Of a stretch of DNA of 64,000 nucleotides, positions 1 to 12,853 are shown one piece after another. Within the stretch, counting starts at the first letter, position 1. Each line of letters starts with the position of its first letter. The position numbers and the translations under genes are program-made. Below the pieces are notes generated by a model that was given only the letters and a program-made list of their open reading frames with translations, ran no database searches and was not told the DNA's origin. The stretch lies in assembly GCA_013399115.1 (NCBI GenBank), contig VXAA01006448.1, forward strand, positions 434,001-498,000. The letters are read 5' to 3'. The DNA comes from Anseranas semipalmata (Eukaryota; Chordata; Aves; Anseriformes; Anseranatidae).

Positions 1-3000
1 ATAATGTCACCTTTAATTCATCTTTACATTGGATATTGTTGTAGAAAAACAATACAGGTTACAGCAATTAATTCTAGCAATAGGAAAGCTGCATCTTGCT
101 AGTGGGAAAGTCTGAGAGTATGAAAATGATTTAACCTGAACGTGGCTCTTTTGCAGTAAAATAAAGCAGACACAAGAACAGCATACTGAATGAAAAGGAA
201 ATCTTTTCCCCTAAGAGCTTATAGCCTAAAAAGATAAATTGGATACACCACAATTAAAAGACAGTAAGTGGAGAATCAATGTTTTAGCCTTAGGACAAAT
301 GTCTTCACTAAATTGGGAGTATTCACTAACTGTGTATTAGATGCAAATACGGTTGATCGAACCTCTGGAGCTTTCGTGCCGCAGATTTTGTCTCATAGAT
401 CATGATGGCACTTGTCAAATACACTTAGCGTCGTGGGGAAAGCTTTGTAAATTGGGGCTAATTATTGGAAGAGACCTTCTCTGTGTTGTGTTTGTGTGGA
501 AATGCTGCCTCAGCTGGGTTTCCCACAGCAGGAATTACCGCTTGATAAGCTGCTGCCATTTGATGGTGACTGATCATTCCTGAGGACTTCCTGCTGTAAA
601 TATTTGCATTATGTGCTGTCACGTCAGAGCGTGGGCTGCTGAGGAGTGTTTGATAATGAAGCGTTCTGCCTCATTTCCATGTATGTGCTGCAAGCCAGGA
701 TTTTATGAGAGTTTGCACGTATGAGCAGCCACCTCTCTCATTCTTTCCAGAAACTCAGCTGTGTGTTCTTTTTTACTTCGTGTCTTATTTTGTGATAGGT
801 GAGTTTTAAAATTGTCTGTGTTTCTGAGGCATCACTACATCTAATAAATCTAACAGTATAGTTTTAAGAGTTTAAGAATAATTATAATTTAAGAAACAGA
901 AGATAAAGAGGTAGTGGCTTACAAGAAACTTGTGGTGGCTACTGCACTGATCAGCAGTTAAGGTTAAAAAAAAAAGAAGTTGATGGAAAAGACAAAATCA
1001 GGCTGCTGCAATTAATCACAGCAAAGAATGCAAGCCAGGTACCAGGTACATGTTTAACAAGTGTGAGAGGTGTACCTTGAAAGGCTCGGCATTTCTGAGA
1101 AGGGAAGCATCACTTCTCTGAAAGCTATGGTTCTGCTTTGGTGACTAAGTATTTGTCAGGAGTGAGCAAGAGAATCCCTTTTCCTTACCATGAGATGTGA
1201 AGCAGCCAGAGCTCCCCCAGCTTGCAGCTGCCTTCGAATGCAAGGTAAGGAGTAGCATCATAATACCACCTATATTCAGCTTGTCCCTGTATACGTCTCC
1301 TCCTATTTTGATTTCCTGCAAAGGAGATGGAGTCATTCAGGAATGAAAAAGTCAAGGCAAAACAACAGGGGAAATGGGTGGAACTGGAAATACTCGCTTA
1401 GCTGGAAGGAAGCATAGATTGCAGAAGTGAAAAACAAAGTGCTCTCTGCCAAAGTAGTCCCTTTCCAACGTGAAGGAGGATCTAACAGAATATATATGCT
1501 AAGAAACAATTGTAAGAGAATGGATTCTACTGATTAGCCATTTGAGGTGAAAGATTCTGAGAAAAGAAGCTGATCCATAAACTGTGGGAGGAAGGTGATC
1601 TGTGTAGGCTTCTGATCTATTGGAAATAGCTGCACATTTTTTATTTTCTTCTGCTGTGATATTTTTTTCACAGTACTTGCAATGCTGTCCACATCCCACC
1701 TATCTTATGTGCTCATACTTTGCCATTGTTGTAGGCTAAGATGAAGTAGTATAACATGAGGACATAAGTCTTTGGATTTAAAGAAACTATTAAATTGACT
1801 GTGAAATTACTTCAGCATTTTAACAAAAAGTTCTATATGTCATTGGTTTTCTGTATGAAAGGAATGAAGTATGAAAGGAACAGTTTGATCACTTCTATAC
1901 AAACAAATTTTATGGTGTCTAGAGTTAAGTAGCTGTAATGGCTCACTGTAAGCTCATCAGAGGTAAAAGAAAGAAGTGTAGTAGTATTTCTTAGAAGGAA
2001 ATCGGCGAAGATTTTACTATGTGCATAAGAAAGATTAGCACTTTCATGTTATACAATCCGATGTGCATGCATTTTATGCTCGTCTTGAAGTGTTCTAGAG
2101 AGCTGAAGTTACAAAAGAGAGCAAAGAAAGGATTGGGAGCAATACAGAAAGATTTTCATTAGTAGTCTATTGTTTGCAACACTTCATATTGTAGTATCAC
2201 CTAAAGCCCTAATCTAGGATTGGGCTCTAGGGCACTGTGCACTGAATGGATATGCTAGCCATTACATGAGCTATAGTTAACAAGCATTTGGAGAGCAGAT
2301 TTTCCAGGCAGAATTTGACCCCACTAGCTACAAAATACAAGGGAATTATTTGTAGTGTGAGAACAACCCTCAGCACATTTGTTACAGCTGAAAAATGTCA
2401 TGAATTCATTTCTTCACTTCCATTTTCCTTCATTATAAAACCATGGTAGTGTTTTACAGCCTGATTTGGCAATATTCAGTTATGTTCAAGCATACTTACT
2501 CACATGAGCAGCCTCCTAATAGTTGCACAGTTGAGCCCTTAGTTCAATGTAATTACATTTTTGGTTATGCTTTTCTATATCCTAATTAGCACTGATTCAA
2601 AGAATTTGAAGGTTAATGACATATCCAAATTATTTCTTATTGCTACCTCAGTAACACAGGCACTTTTTTTCAGAATCCAGAGACTTAAAGACCATTGTAT
2701 TTACACTGCAATTACCCTGACATGGAGCGAGTGTTCCATTTATATGAATTAGTGGAGTCAAAAAGCGTAACCAGGATTTAATTGGTCTCTAACTGCAGTG
2801 TAACTATAGCCACTGCGTTATAAATAATAACCTTTTCCTTCCTTTTATTTCCTCTCTTCACAGTTTAAATTGGGATGGTTGGCAAGAGATTTTCTTTAAA
2901 TATTAAGAAAACTCATTTGCACTAAGGCCCTTTCTGAGTACTGTTCAATAATACTGGCTTTTATGGTCCCGATTCAGTAAAGGTGTGGAGCACATGCTGA

Positions 3001-3222
3001 AACCTCATTGCTTTTACTGGAAAAGTTTAGGGATTTTCTTCCAAATTAGCAGAATCTTTCAAAACAGAGTGGAATTAGCAAGTAGAATCACTTCAAACTG
3101 CATTTTCATTATGACATATTTCAGATATGTCAATAGCTAAAGTGAGAAGTGATAAGTGATGCAGTTCTGCATGCCTTGTGGCTTTTTTCCCACTAGCTTG
3201 ATACCAACTTTTTCAGCTCAGT

Positions 3223-3699
3223 GTGGTTCGAACTACTATCGCCACCAGTTTATGTTATCAAAATGGATGCCACTTACAAGATGTATGCACTAAATCACCT
3301 GCATATTGCAGATGCATCTCAAAGGACTGCATATCTAGGAGCGAAGAGAGAAAAAGCCACCTGTATGGTGTGAGCATGATGCAGGGCAGTGGATCGACAT
3401 GGCTCAGCACTGCACTTCTCTTGAATGCCATGCTTGTCACCAAGGACGTTCAGCATGCTGGCCATGCGGCTTTGAAACGATGGACTCAGAGCACTGTGTC
3501 AAGTAGTGACTTCGCACATATTGCTGGTGCATTGAAAGCCAGTGCCCTTTTGTATCCTGTGGTGAATCCAGGTGATATACTAAAGACTGAAATAACTAGT
3601 CATATGATCAAATATTTCCTTGGCGGAGTATCAGACTCTGTGTGCCTTTACAGACAGGGCAGTTGGGGTACCTGCACTATACAGTGCACTGATGTGTAA
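3223..3699 (+). other. Unrecognised open frame, about 158 codons
   Basis: An open frame unusually long for this AT-rich region, starting from a GTG and ending TAA at 3697-3699. It carries mixed, protein-like composition such as FAHIAGALKASALLYPVVNP. I do not recognise the family. There is no clear splice context, promoter or poly(A) tail. It could be a chance frame, a fragment of an old transposon or a retrocopy. Its local GC content is above that of the flanks. Confidence 0.15.
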
Positions 3700-4717
3700 C
3701 ATGAGTTATCAGAAGTGGAAGCTGCAGAGGTACTGACGTTGCCCTCATCCATTAGTCCTCTTTTACCAGTGCAAGCATGTTTGAGCACCTGGTAACTTCA
3801 AAATCTATTTTATTTTGTACATCATGTGCTGCCACAGGCTTAGCTACAATGGATTTAAACAGAGAAGAGATCACATAAGAGAACTGATATCTGTTAAATT
3901 ATTAAGCAAAATAATTCTTTCAGTATTCATTTATTGAACTTTTTCCTATTGTGCTGCCCTGAATGAGCAGTTGTGCAGTCAGAAAAACAGAGTAGGGGAA
4001 GAACAAAAGGCAGGGTTAAGGCCACTATTTGCATATCTCCTGTTAAAATGTTGTCAACTTCTTGCCCTCTCATGGACTCTAATTAAGTAGCAGCTGCTGA
4101 GCCACCCCTAGGTATCACGGGCCACAGCATATTCTTCACTTTGCAGATCGGTTGCATCGATTTTGGGCTTCTCCAGTTGTCCTTGTTTCCTTGCACAAGT
4201 TGTTTCAAATAAAACACTTGGGTCAATTTAACCTTACTGGGCATCTGATCCTGTATGAACTTCTAAATGTAGACTTAGAGTGGTTTAATTAGCAGACTTG
4301 CAGTGCAGCACAGATTTGAACTGAAGAAATTAAAAGCATGACAGATGGGGAACTGGAGTGATTTTATTTCAGCAGCACCAAGAAGATCATTACACAAGCC
4401 ATTTATTTGTTAATGGGTTCAATACATGTCTGGTATTTCCCAGCCACTTGCTTTCTGAATGTCTCTTGTTATGGTCACATAATAGCCATACTAATCGTCT
4501 GCACATCGTATTACTCCCTTCTGTAGTTTAGTAAATTATGGAAAGATCAGTGACTATTCAGCACACTGCACTAGTGTAATCATCTGTGTGCTGGTATGTA
4601 GTGCTAGTGATATTGTCATTCCATGACATCCACGCCTTGTAAACACAGCGTAAAACTGTTGACTTTGGTACAGTTGCTTCTGTCTTACACCAGCATAACA
4701 GGTTATGCTTTGGTCTT

Positions 4718-5215
4718 TTAAATAGTTTTAAATGGAAAAAAAGAAAAAAAGAAAAAAACAGGAACAGGAATGCTGCATGGCTGAATCTTCTCCAACATCC
4801 AGTTAGTCTGACCATGGAAGTTCCAAGAATCCTGCAGCATAGGCATGAAATCCTCTAGGTCAAATTGCGTATGTCTGCGATATTGACTAATGAGGCGTAA
4901 AGCGGAAAGGCCAGGGTTTGGTTTGCTGTGCTCCGTTATGTCTCCAGGACCACTTGTCCACATCATGACTTTACTGGCCATGATGTTTTCACCAATTGCC
5001 CATTCTAGGTGTGCACTGGATAGGCACAGTGGGCTAGCTGCTGGAAAAACTTGTGTCCAAAATGTTGAAAATGGGGTGCTTGATGACTGGAAGTCATTGT
5101 AGCAGGGAAATAATTTGGGGATCATCAGTTGTGCACTTTGGTATGTGTCACAAGACACCACATAAAGATGCAAGTCAAATCTGCACCAAAAAAAGAAGCC
5201 CCATGCAATAAATCA
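4718..5215 (-). pseudogene. Unrecognised antisense open frame, possible gene or transposon remnant
   Basis: On the - strand the frame is open from just below a stop at 5213-5215 down to about 4718, over 160 codons. The composition is ordinary-protein-like (for example WAIGENIMASKVMMWTSGPG and LRLISQYRRHTQFDLEDF). It begins without an ATG in the expected place and ends in a Phe-rich tail that is only the translation of a homopurine run at 4735-4757. GC content is higher than in the flanks. I do not recognise the family; a decayed retrocopy or transposon is possible, as is chance. Confidence 0.25.
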
Positions 5216-8200
5216 ATAATGTAGACAGACCTAGTGAGCAGCTGCTTAGGTCATGATTTAGCATCCTATTTGACTTTTTGTTGCCATACATTATAGTAAT
5301 TGTGGATGTTCCTAATAGCCATCCATCACCTTTTTTTTTGTCTTGTTAAATTCTTGGTTTGCTGTGTCCATGTAGTAATAAATTTTGCCCTCTAATTAGT
5401 CCTTGCAAGAAAAAAATTTTGCTTTCCTCAATTTTGAATTTACTGTTGTTCAATTTCATTGTCTTCTGTGTTCCAGGATTAGTGGAGATGGAGATTAGAA
5501 ACCCCTGACCTCCCATCTCTGTATCAGTTAGCATTGCATGTAATTACCATTTTTCCTTTTACTCATGTTTTTCTAAGGTGCTTTAGCAGTATGTATACAC
5601 ATCAGGTGATGCATGATTCTGATCTGAGTCTCCTGTCACACAATTTTTAATACAAAATGAAATTTTTCTTGAATGCATAAGCAATCATGTTCAGAACTCT
5701 GATATCCTCTGGTACTCATGAGTTTAGGAAGTTCTTTGCATGTTTATATAACAATATAAGAGGAAATTTTATATGTGGATAGTAACCATATTGTTTTGTG
5801 TAGAATTGTAACTTGAGGTAGAAGACTTTTGATGTAGGAATAGTGTTAATTAGCTAAGAAATCTGAAACAATGGGGTTGAAATGTACATTTCTAGGCTAG
5901 TGTTTCTGGGAGGGCATTGCATTTTCATCAAGATAAGTCTGTGTTCTGGTGGTTATTAAAATCATAGTGATACTTTTTCAAGAATAGTTGAGTTCATGCA
6001 TGAATTCTAATTGTTCAAATTCTAATTTGGATAATTATGTTCCAGCTTTAGTTACCTGCAATTTCAAATTAGTTTAGTTTGGGCTTTTTTTTTTTTCCTG
6101 TCTTGCTGTGCTTTGTTACTTTGTACTGCTGTTGGTCATCTTTATATTTCAGGACAGATGGGGGTGTCAATGTCTTATCTCTCAGGTATATGCTAAGAAT
6201 TAATGGTTTTTGAAGGGATTAGAAATTCTAAAATAAAAGTTGTTGTCATAGTCCTTAATCTGCTGTTAATTCCTATTAGCTGATGAGACAAAGCAGAGAC
6301 ATGCAAGTCTTAGCCATGCTGAAGAACACAGTGTCCAGGTTCCTGACTAATCTGTCCGTCCAGGAAAATAAGCATACTAAGCCACGGTCATTAGGTTAGA
6401 ATAAAGAAGAAATGACTCATGTTGAGGAAGAAATGCAAATATTAGCTGAGAGACAACTGTTTGTGTGGACAAGCATTCCAAAGAAGTTGAATAAATTTTA
6501 AAAGGTGTACAGGGAAAAACATGAACTCAGTGCTTATTCAAAGCAATGGATAAAATCCCAAATGACTCTCTGAGAGCTTACAATGAACAAAGCAAAAAAG
6601 GCAGATGGAGCTGGGGCAGTGCAGGAACTTGTTTCATAAAACGCTTGTGATACCTCTGTGATGATATGAAAATAGGACATCAGGAAAACTTGGGAAATAA
6701 AGCAGAATTACCAGCTTGTGGGTTTCTTTTAAAATATCTGTGATGTTTGTAAGAGATTAGTGATTTTGTAGACAATGTTAAGATGTCAGAGGTTTGTCTC
6801 ATCTCTTGAAGATGGTGATTAGTGTAACTCTATCTACTGCTGGGTCTTAGACATGCTTGCCAAGTGAAAAGGGAAGAGGAAGCTTAAGCTTCAGGGAGAG
6901 ATGCTTAAAAAGATGTTGCTACGATTTTTAAGTCTATTGGTATAGATCATGACAATCTGAAAGCCAGAGCCACTGAAGCCATTAGAGATCTTCCTGCTGA
7001 TTCAGTGGGTCTTTATCTCAACCCCTACGTGAACTATTGCACAAATATATGCTAGATACAATTTGCTCGTCATTTACATTGTGTTTCTTTGTGTGGCTAT
7101 TTTAAATTGCTTATTTTGCTGTAAGGCATGACACTTTGGACAGTTGCTTTGGAGTATAATGCAAACCATCTAGAAGAGTTAAGTAAAATTTAATTTTTTT
7201 TTTTTTTTTTGCAGAAAAGAGCAAGGAGACTCTCTCTGTCTGGGCAGTCTTAATGCACTGACCAAGCTGCCCTCTGCTCTGTGTTGTGGTTGTTAGCTGT
7301 AGCCTGTAGGTTTACAGGTGTGAGAGAAATGTTTAGGACACACAGATGACAAATAAACTGAATATATCAGCGGTGAATTTGCTGTGCAAAAGCAATGTAT
7401 AATTTTACAAGGTGTCAATGCACCGTTGAGAAGACTGAGAAATTCTTGAGTAGATGTTACAGATTATAAGGTCTCTGAACACTCACAAATGAAACCGAAA
7501 TTTTAGTGGAATCACATATACCTAAGCTAAACGGTGCTTCATTCCCTGGCCACCTGGAAAAGTGATGCAGGGAGAGGAAAACGGGCAAGTAGGAAGAAGT
7601 TCTCTTCTCGTGTGCACATATCCATATCATTCATATCTAAATACAAGCCAAGGTATGAACTTAAGATGAGGTGTGCAACTGCTTGCCCAGTCTCTCTCTC
7701 AGCAGCTTTCAGCAACTGGCATCCCCCTAACGTGGCTCTTTTCAAGCACTGGGAGGATTTCTTTGCCTCAAAGCTGCAGCCAGACAAATAGCTAGACACG
7801 TAGGGGGAAAGAGGTCATTAAACTTGCCAAAGCCAGATCTGAAGCCTGTGCTGACCCTCACTGAGTGCAGTCTTACAATAACGTTTCATCTCTGCTGGAG
7901 GTGACAGATGTCATTGACTTTTTAGTCCTGATTAGTTTTTCAATCACCAAGTATTTTCCAGCAGCCAGTGTAAAGGAGAAGAATAACTTATTTTTCTTGA
8001 AATCTCTTCCTTTTGTTTCCTCATCTGCTTTCCTAAGTCATGGGAAGAAGGGGGATGGGAGGAAGATTTGAGGAGAGAAGAACATTATTGTAATTTCAAA
8101 ATGCATAACCCTTTACAAAAGTAACCAGTACTTAGAATATGTCCTGAAATAACCCATATCCTCAAATAACCTTTATAAAATCAGCAGACATGACTGCAGA

Positions 8201-9773
8201 GGTGAATGTGAGGTGGACTTGCACGTGTCTATAACTCATGGATTTGTAGATCATTTTGAATGTTTGTGGCATAATTCACAGGTTATTTCAGTGGAAATTC
8301 TGCAAGCAGGTAACAAAGAAGAGCAGGGGGTGACAGGAAGGTAGCATTTTTTTTAGCAAGCCAGCACACTTCAGTGCCTGCAGATATCTGCCCTTCAAAC
8401 ATAGTGTGTATGTAGGTGCTTGTGTGTGTGTGTTCATTTGCATATGTATGCAAGCCCGATCATAATTATGCATTCTTTCCATCTAGCTGCTTTTTTGGCC
8501 TCTCTTACCTTTTCTACTCTTACTGTTCAGATATGTATTTCCTATTTCTTCTGCTTATGGTTCAGCTTTTAGTTTTATGTTCTATCTGAATCTTGAGTAT
8601 ATCTTGCGTGCCCTGTGCTCAACTTCTCACAAACCTCAGGTGATGCAAAAATGTATCTATGACGTTGTATTAATTGAAGAGAGTTTATGATCAGACAGCT
8701 AAAAAAAGGAAGAAGCATTACAATTTGTATTCATCAGGAGGCAGACTTAAAGCTTCACTGTTATCTTTCGGGTTTATATTTCCTGGTTTCTAAGAGCTCG
8801 ACAGATTAATCAGGTTCCCTTCACATAGTTCTGATGATGGAATACAGTTATATAATATCGCATACTTTGCTAAATCATTTTTGCTGTAACTATTACTTGT
8901 GTGAAAGATTAAGAGCAAAAGTAGCTCAAGTGTGGATATTAGTGTAGGTCAGTATGTTATATATCAGCAGATCTGAGTGTGTTTTTTTAATAGAAATTTG
9001 AATCCTTTGTTCATTTTTAATCCTTGTATCTCTTGAGAAACATTTCCCACTTATATTAAATATCTGTCTGGTTTTCCCAGCTAGCTGAATTCTCAGACAA
9101 GGGCATTTCCATATATATTGAAAGCATGCAGTCCCACCCTACTTGAAATCTCCAGTTAAAAAGCAGGGTTGAGTTCTTACATCTGTAAAGTCTGATGGAA
9201 AGCAACTAAGTTGTTTCTACACAGCTCCCTTTCTAACTCAAGGGATCTTATTTTTATTTACACTGGGGCCCTTTGTACCCTTATGTCAATGCAACAGGAC
9301 TTCATGGTGAGCATAAGTATAAACCACATTAATTAGACTGTATGTTGATATTCTTAGCAAAGGACCACCAGCGTCACTCATACTACCTAACTGACCCTAG
9401 GCAATTGTTAAAATTGAGTTCAGAAAATATGTAACCGACTATATTATTTCAGGTACCAATGTGTTAATGACCTTTCGTCTAGCCAACTGGGACTGTTCTG
9501 TGCCTGTGATTGCAGAGGTGAAGTACTTGAGGGCTACTAATACCCGTTACCATAGAGCCGATTCAGCTATGCAGGAATACTCAAGGCGAACACCGGAAAA
9601 GTCTGGAGATGCCACTAGTTCTCAGGAAACCCTGGTTTTATTAGCAGCCTATTTATTTCTCTCATTGTTCCCCAAAGGGTCTAACCTATCCTAGCCAGTA
9701 AGCAAGTTTGAAAAATGCTGCTGTCAGGTTTGAGTTCTAACAAAGCTGTGCTGATCACTGTTGACCTCTTTTT

Positions 9774-9774
9774 N
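9774..9774. other. Single N, assembly join or unresolved base
   Basis: One undetermined base after a run of T. I saw no repeated sequence on its two sides, unlike the Ns near 20.6 kb. Confidence 0.7.
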
Positions 9775-10503
9775 GAGGAGGAGGGAATTTTTACGATATG
9801 TGGAAGATATGGTATTTTAGAAGTTAATTGCTTTCTTTCTTCATAGCATCCTCCACTACTCTTTCTTTTCCACTCTTCTGTAGAGCTGTGCCTTTTCTCT
9901 TTTCCCCTTTTGTCACTTTTTCTTTCCTTTTCTTGTTCAATTCTTTCACATTTTTGCTGGCTGCTTCTGTTTTGAAGAGCTCCTTGATTAGGAGATCCAG
10001 GCTGCCTGAAAAGCATGCTGTACTCTGGCCCTGGCCAGCCTTTAGGACCACTTGGCTGCCTCTCAGACAGCTGGCTGATAGCAGTCACTGTGTAACCTCA
10101 AAGAGGGGTGGACTAAGCTACCAGGCACGCCCAGCCATGTGAGATCTGCTTTGGTGTGAGGGTGAACTCGGGCTACACCTGAGGCTCAGCTTGCAAGTCC
10201 ACTGGTTTTGCAGCTGCCTCCCTACACTATGTGGCAGCATCCTGTGAGCCTTCATGCTTTTTGGAGCTGCTGCCACTGAGAGGATGCTCAGGTTTTACAA
10301 GTTTAATACTCAGTAGTGCCTTTGAGAGCGAGGAACACAGGGGAGAAGCTGCCAAGTGTTTGTCTCGTGATGTCCTCACTTTCTACCATGAGTGATGCAT
10401 CATTGACAGGGTGGGCAGCACAGGCTGCTTCAGTGCCATGCAGCTCAGGGATATGTAATGCTGCTGCAGCAGCAGAACATGAAATATTAATGCGACAAAG
10501 TCA

Positions 10504-11050
10504 GTGGCTCTTACCATTTTCAGAAGGGGCAGTGTTGGCTTCCAGATTCAGGAGTCATTCTTTGTGCTTTACTCTAGACTGGCAGCACAGACTGCCCCAA
10601 GATGGGAGACAGAGTCACGTCTCTTGTTCGCCTCCTTTGAGCTGGTTTTGGGGGCATGGTCCAAGGAGGTGACCTGGATCAGACCTACTTCCCGGTACCC
10701 CGAAGATTTGGACAGTGGCCAAGGAAGTCTTGCTCTGCAGGAGACAGGAGAAGAGGAGAGTGAGAGCTGCTGCTGGAAGGGCCCAGCCTCATGGCAGAGC
10801 CCCAGCCTCTGCTCACCACGACTTCCAGCTCCAGCGATGGCAGCAACAGCAGCCAAGCTCTGCGCTCTTCTCCGTCTCCATTGCTGCTCATACAGCTGCA
10901 GATAAGTGAGCATTGGTGCTGCCTCTGTAGGAAAAAAGGAAATAGGCTGTTTGCCAGGCAGAGGGCAGGAACGTGCCTGGTGGGGATGAAGGGAGAGACG
11001 TTTCATGCAGAAGATACCTGCCTTCATGCAAGCGTGTTTGGTCAGGGGAG
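10504..11050. other. GC-richer stretch with overlapping open frames
   Basis: This interval is clearly richer in GC than the surroundings and therefore open in several frames on both strands. One + strand frame starts at an ATG with purine context at 10791 (MAEPQPLLTTTSSSSDGSNS) and runs to a possible donor, aa|gtgagc, near 10909. CpG is sparse, so it is not a classic CpG island. It could be an alternative 5' exon or simply GC-rich intron; I do not assign a gene. Confidence 0.2.
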
Positions 11051-11172
11051 GGATCTAGGGGGTGGGCAACATGGAGTTTGTGTGGAGATGGGAGCCACAT
11101 CTCGTGCATGTGAGTACTGTTCCTCCCTGCTAGATGAGGACTATGTGGGTGGTGGTTGTAGCATGGGGTATT

Positions 11173-11770
11173 GTTGTGGTTTAACCCAGCAGGCTGCTAA
11201 GCACCATGCAGCCATTCGCTCACTCCCCTCCACCTCCAGTGGGATTGGGGAGAGCATTGAAATGAAAAATGCAAGGATTTGTGGGTTGAGAGAAGGAAAG
11301 GAAAGGAAAGGAAAGGAAAGGAAAGGAAAGGAAAGGAAAGGAAAGGAAAGGAAAGGAAAGGAAAGGAAAGGAAAGGAAAGGAAAGGGAATACACAAAGCA
11401 AGTGATGCACAATGCAATTGCTCACCACCTGCTGATTGAGGCCCAGCAAGTCCCTGTGCAGCAGCAGCCCCCAGGCCAACCCCCCCAGTTTTATTGCTGA
11501 GCATGATGTCATATGGTATGGAATATCCCTTTGGTCAGTCTGGGTCACCTGCCCTGGCTGTGTCCCTTCCCACCTTCTTGTGCACCCCCAGCCTCCTTGC
11601 TGGCAGGGCAGCATAAGAAGCAGAGAAGTCCATGGCTCTATGTAAGCACTGCTCTGCAACAACTAAAACATCCATGTGTTATCAACACTATTTTCATCAA
11701 AAATCCGAAACACAGCACCATACCAGCTACTAGGAAGAAAACTAACTCTATCCCAGACAAAACCAGGACA
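11173..11770 (-). mobile_element. Solo LTR of an avian endogenous retrovirus
   Basis: A 598-bp element bounded by TG and CA (tgttgtggtttaaccc at one end, accaggaca at the other) and flanked by a perfect 5-bp target-site duplication, GGTAT, at 11168-11172 and 11771-11775. It matches a common bird LTR that I recognise by sequence but will not name. The promoter-like side (a degenerate TATA near 11488-11496) reads on the - strand, so the element is antisense to HECW1. There is no internal retroviral sequence beside it, hence a solo LTR left by recombination. The 5-bp duplication fits ERVL- or ERV1-type insertion. A GGAAA array has expanded inside it. Confidence 0.9.
11295..11387 (+). repeat. (GGAAA)n pentanucleotide microsatellite
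   Basis: About 18 nearly perfect copies of GGAAA, uninterrupted, inside the solo LTR. On the LTR's own strand this is a TTTCC array, in the part where related copies have a short T- and C-rich tract before the 3' end. Long open frames on both strands here are only translations of the array. Confidence 0.97.
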
Positions 11771-11775
11771 GGTAT

Positions 11776-12277
11776 GAACCTCTGCATTGCCTTGCACGGG
11801 AGCAATTTCCCAGGACTGACTGAAGTGTTTGAGACAAATTCTGCACTGATCTCCATCAAAACTGACACACGCATCAAAAAACACCTCTCTTGCTGTTAAG
11901 ATGTGATTCATTTTTTAACATCTACAAGAATTATATCATTATACACACTGTAGCTAATGATTTCTCTGCAGTGACAGCACTCCTGCATTTAGTTGACATC
12001 CCTTTCCCCTTCCTGTCATATTTAATGACTTTACATTCAGAAGTCTTTTGCATCCAGTATGCAGCAGGCCAAATCCTTCGTGAAGCTGTGATACCCAAAT
12101 TGCTGTAGTGAACTCAGCTGTTACCAGCGATTGGATTTTGTAAATGTTGCTTCCCCAAAAAAGTCTTTGGGTTACCTCAAATTTGCCATAATACCCTACC
12201 ACAGTCACTTTTAGGATGAGTTTGGCCCCTATTTTCTTTATCTTTCAGATTAGTCATTGACATTACATACGAGGAAT
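11776..12277. other. Unique non-coding sequence
   Basis: Between the solo LTR and the next CR1; nothing recognisable. Confidence 0.6.
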
Positions 12278-12670
12278 GACAGAGATAGAGCTGGATTTGT
12301 TCAGTCTTAAGAAGAGAAGTCTTAAGTGGGATATTAGTGATGCCCTTAACTACACAATGGGAGGGTGTAAGGAAGAAGGAGGCACACTCTTCTCACAGAG
12401 TATGGTGAAATCACAACAGGCAATAGTCACAAGATGCAACAAGGGAAATTCTGATTAGACCTCAGGAATGTTTGTTTTTTTCCCTCATGAGGGTAGTCAA
12501 ACATGAGAACAGGACGCCCAGGGAGCTTGTTGTTTCTCCTTCCTTGGAGATACTCAGAACTCAACTGGACAGGGCCCTGAGTAACCTACTCTAAATTGGT
12601 CCCGCTTTCACTGAAGGGTCAGACCAGATGACTTCAGGAAATCCCTTCCAACATCAGTTATTCTATGACA
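12278..12670 (+). mobile_element. CR1 LINE 3' fragment, old
   Basis: It starts at agatagagctggatttgttc, typical of the end of CR1 ORF2, and continues through the diverged 3' UTR to ccttccaacatcagttattc and tatga. Many substitutions and small indels mark it as old. It is 5'-truncated, as is usual for CR1. Confidence 0.85.
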
Positions 12671-12853
12671 GTTTGATTACAATCAATATTTCCACAAGCG
12701 CACTTCACTGGAGAAAGCTGTTGACTTTTTAAAAACCACTGCTGTATAAAGCCGCAAACTAAGAAAAACAAAGCAGTGGATGCTTAGCTGCAGTAGCCAA
12801 ATAGGAAAACAAAGACAATTAAAAAAAAAAAAAAAAAGGCCATGGGTTTATTG

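Larger units (their letters stand above)
1..11167. other. Non-coding, presumed HECW1 intron or 5' flank
   Basis: AT-rich unique-looking sequence with no recognisable gene, RNA or full repeat. Frames over 60 codons are scattered and mostly uninformative. The exceptions, listed separately, are the open frames at 3223-3699 and 4718-5215 and a GC-richer stretch near 10300-11050. It is called intronic only because the first recognised exon downstream is an internal one. A single N sits at 9774 after a T run. Confidence 0.6.
11168..11775. repeat. 5-bp target-site duplication pair flanking the solo LTR
   Basis: GGTAT occurs immediately before the first TG and immediately after the last CA of the LTR. 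This fixes the element's boundaries and shows it inserted as an ordinary integration event. Confidence 0.88.

Noticed and set aside
7194..7214. A 17-T run followed by gcag that looks like an ideal splice acceptor
   Set aside because: The following sequence has early stops in the frames I read, no homology to HECW1 and no matching donor; treated as a decoy.
11197..11662. Several open frames of 70-200 codons on both strands with repeated Lys-Gly-Lys-Glu-Arg or Phe-Leu-Ser-Phe-Pro units
   Set aside because: They are translations of the GGAAA microsatellite inside an LTR; an array without stops is open in all frames.
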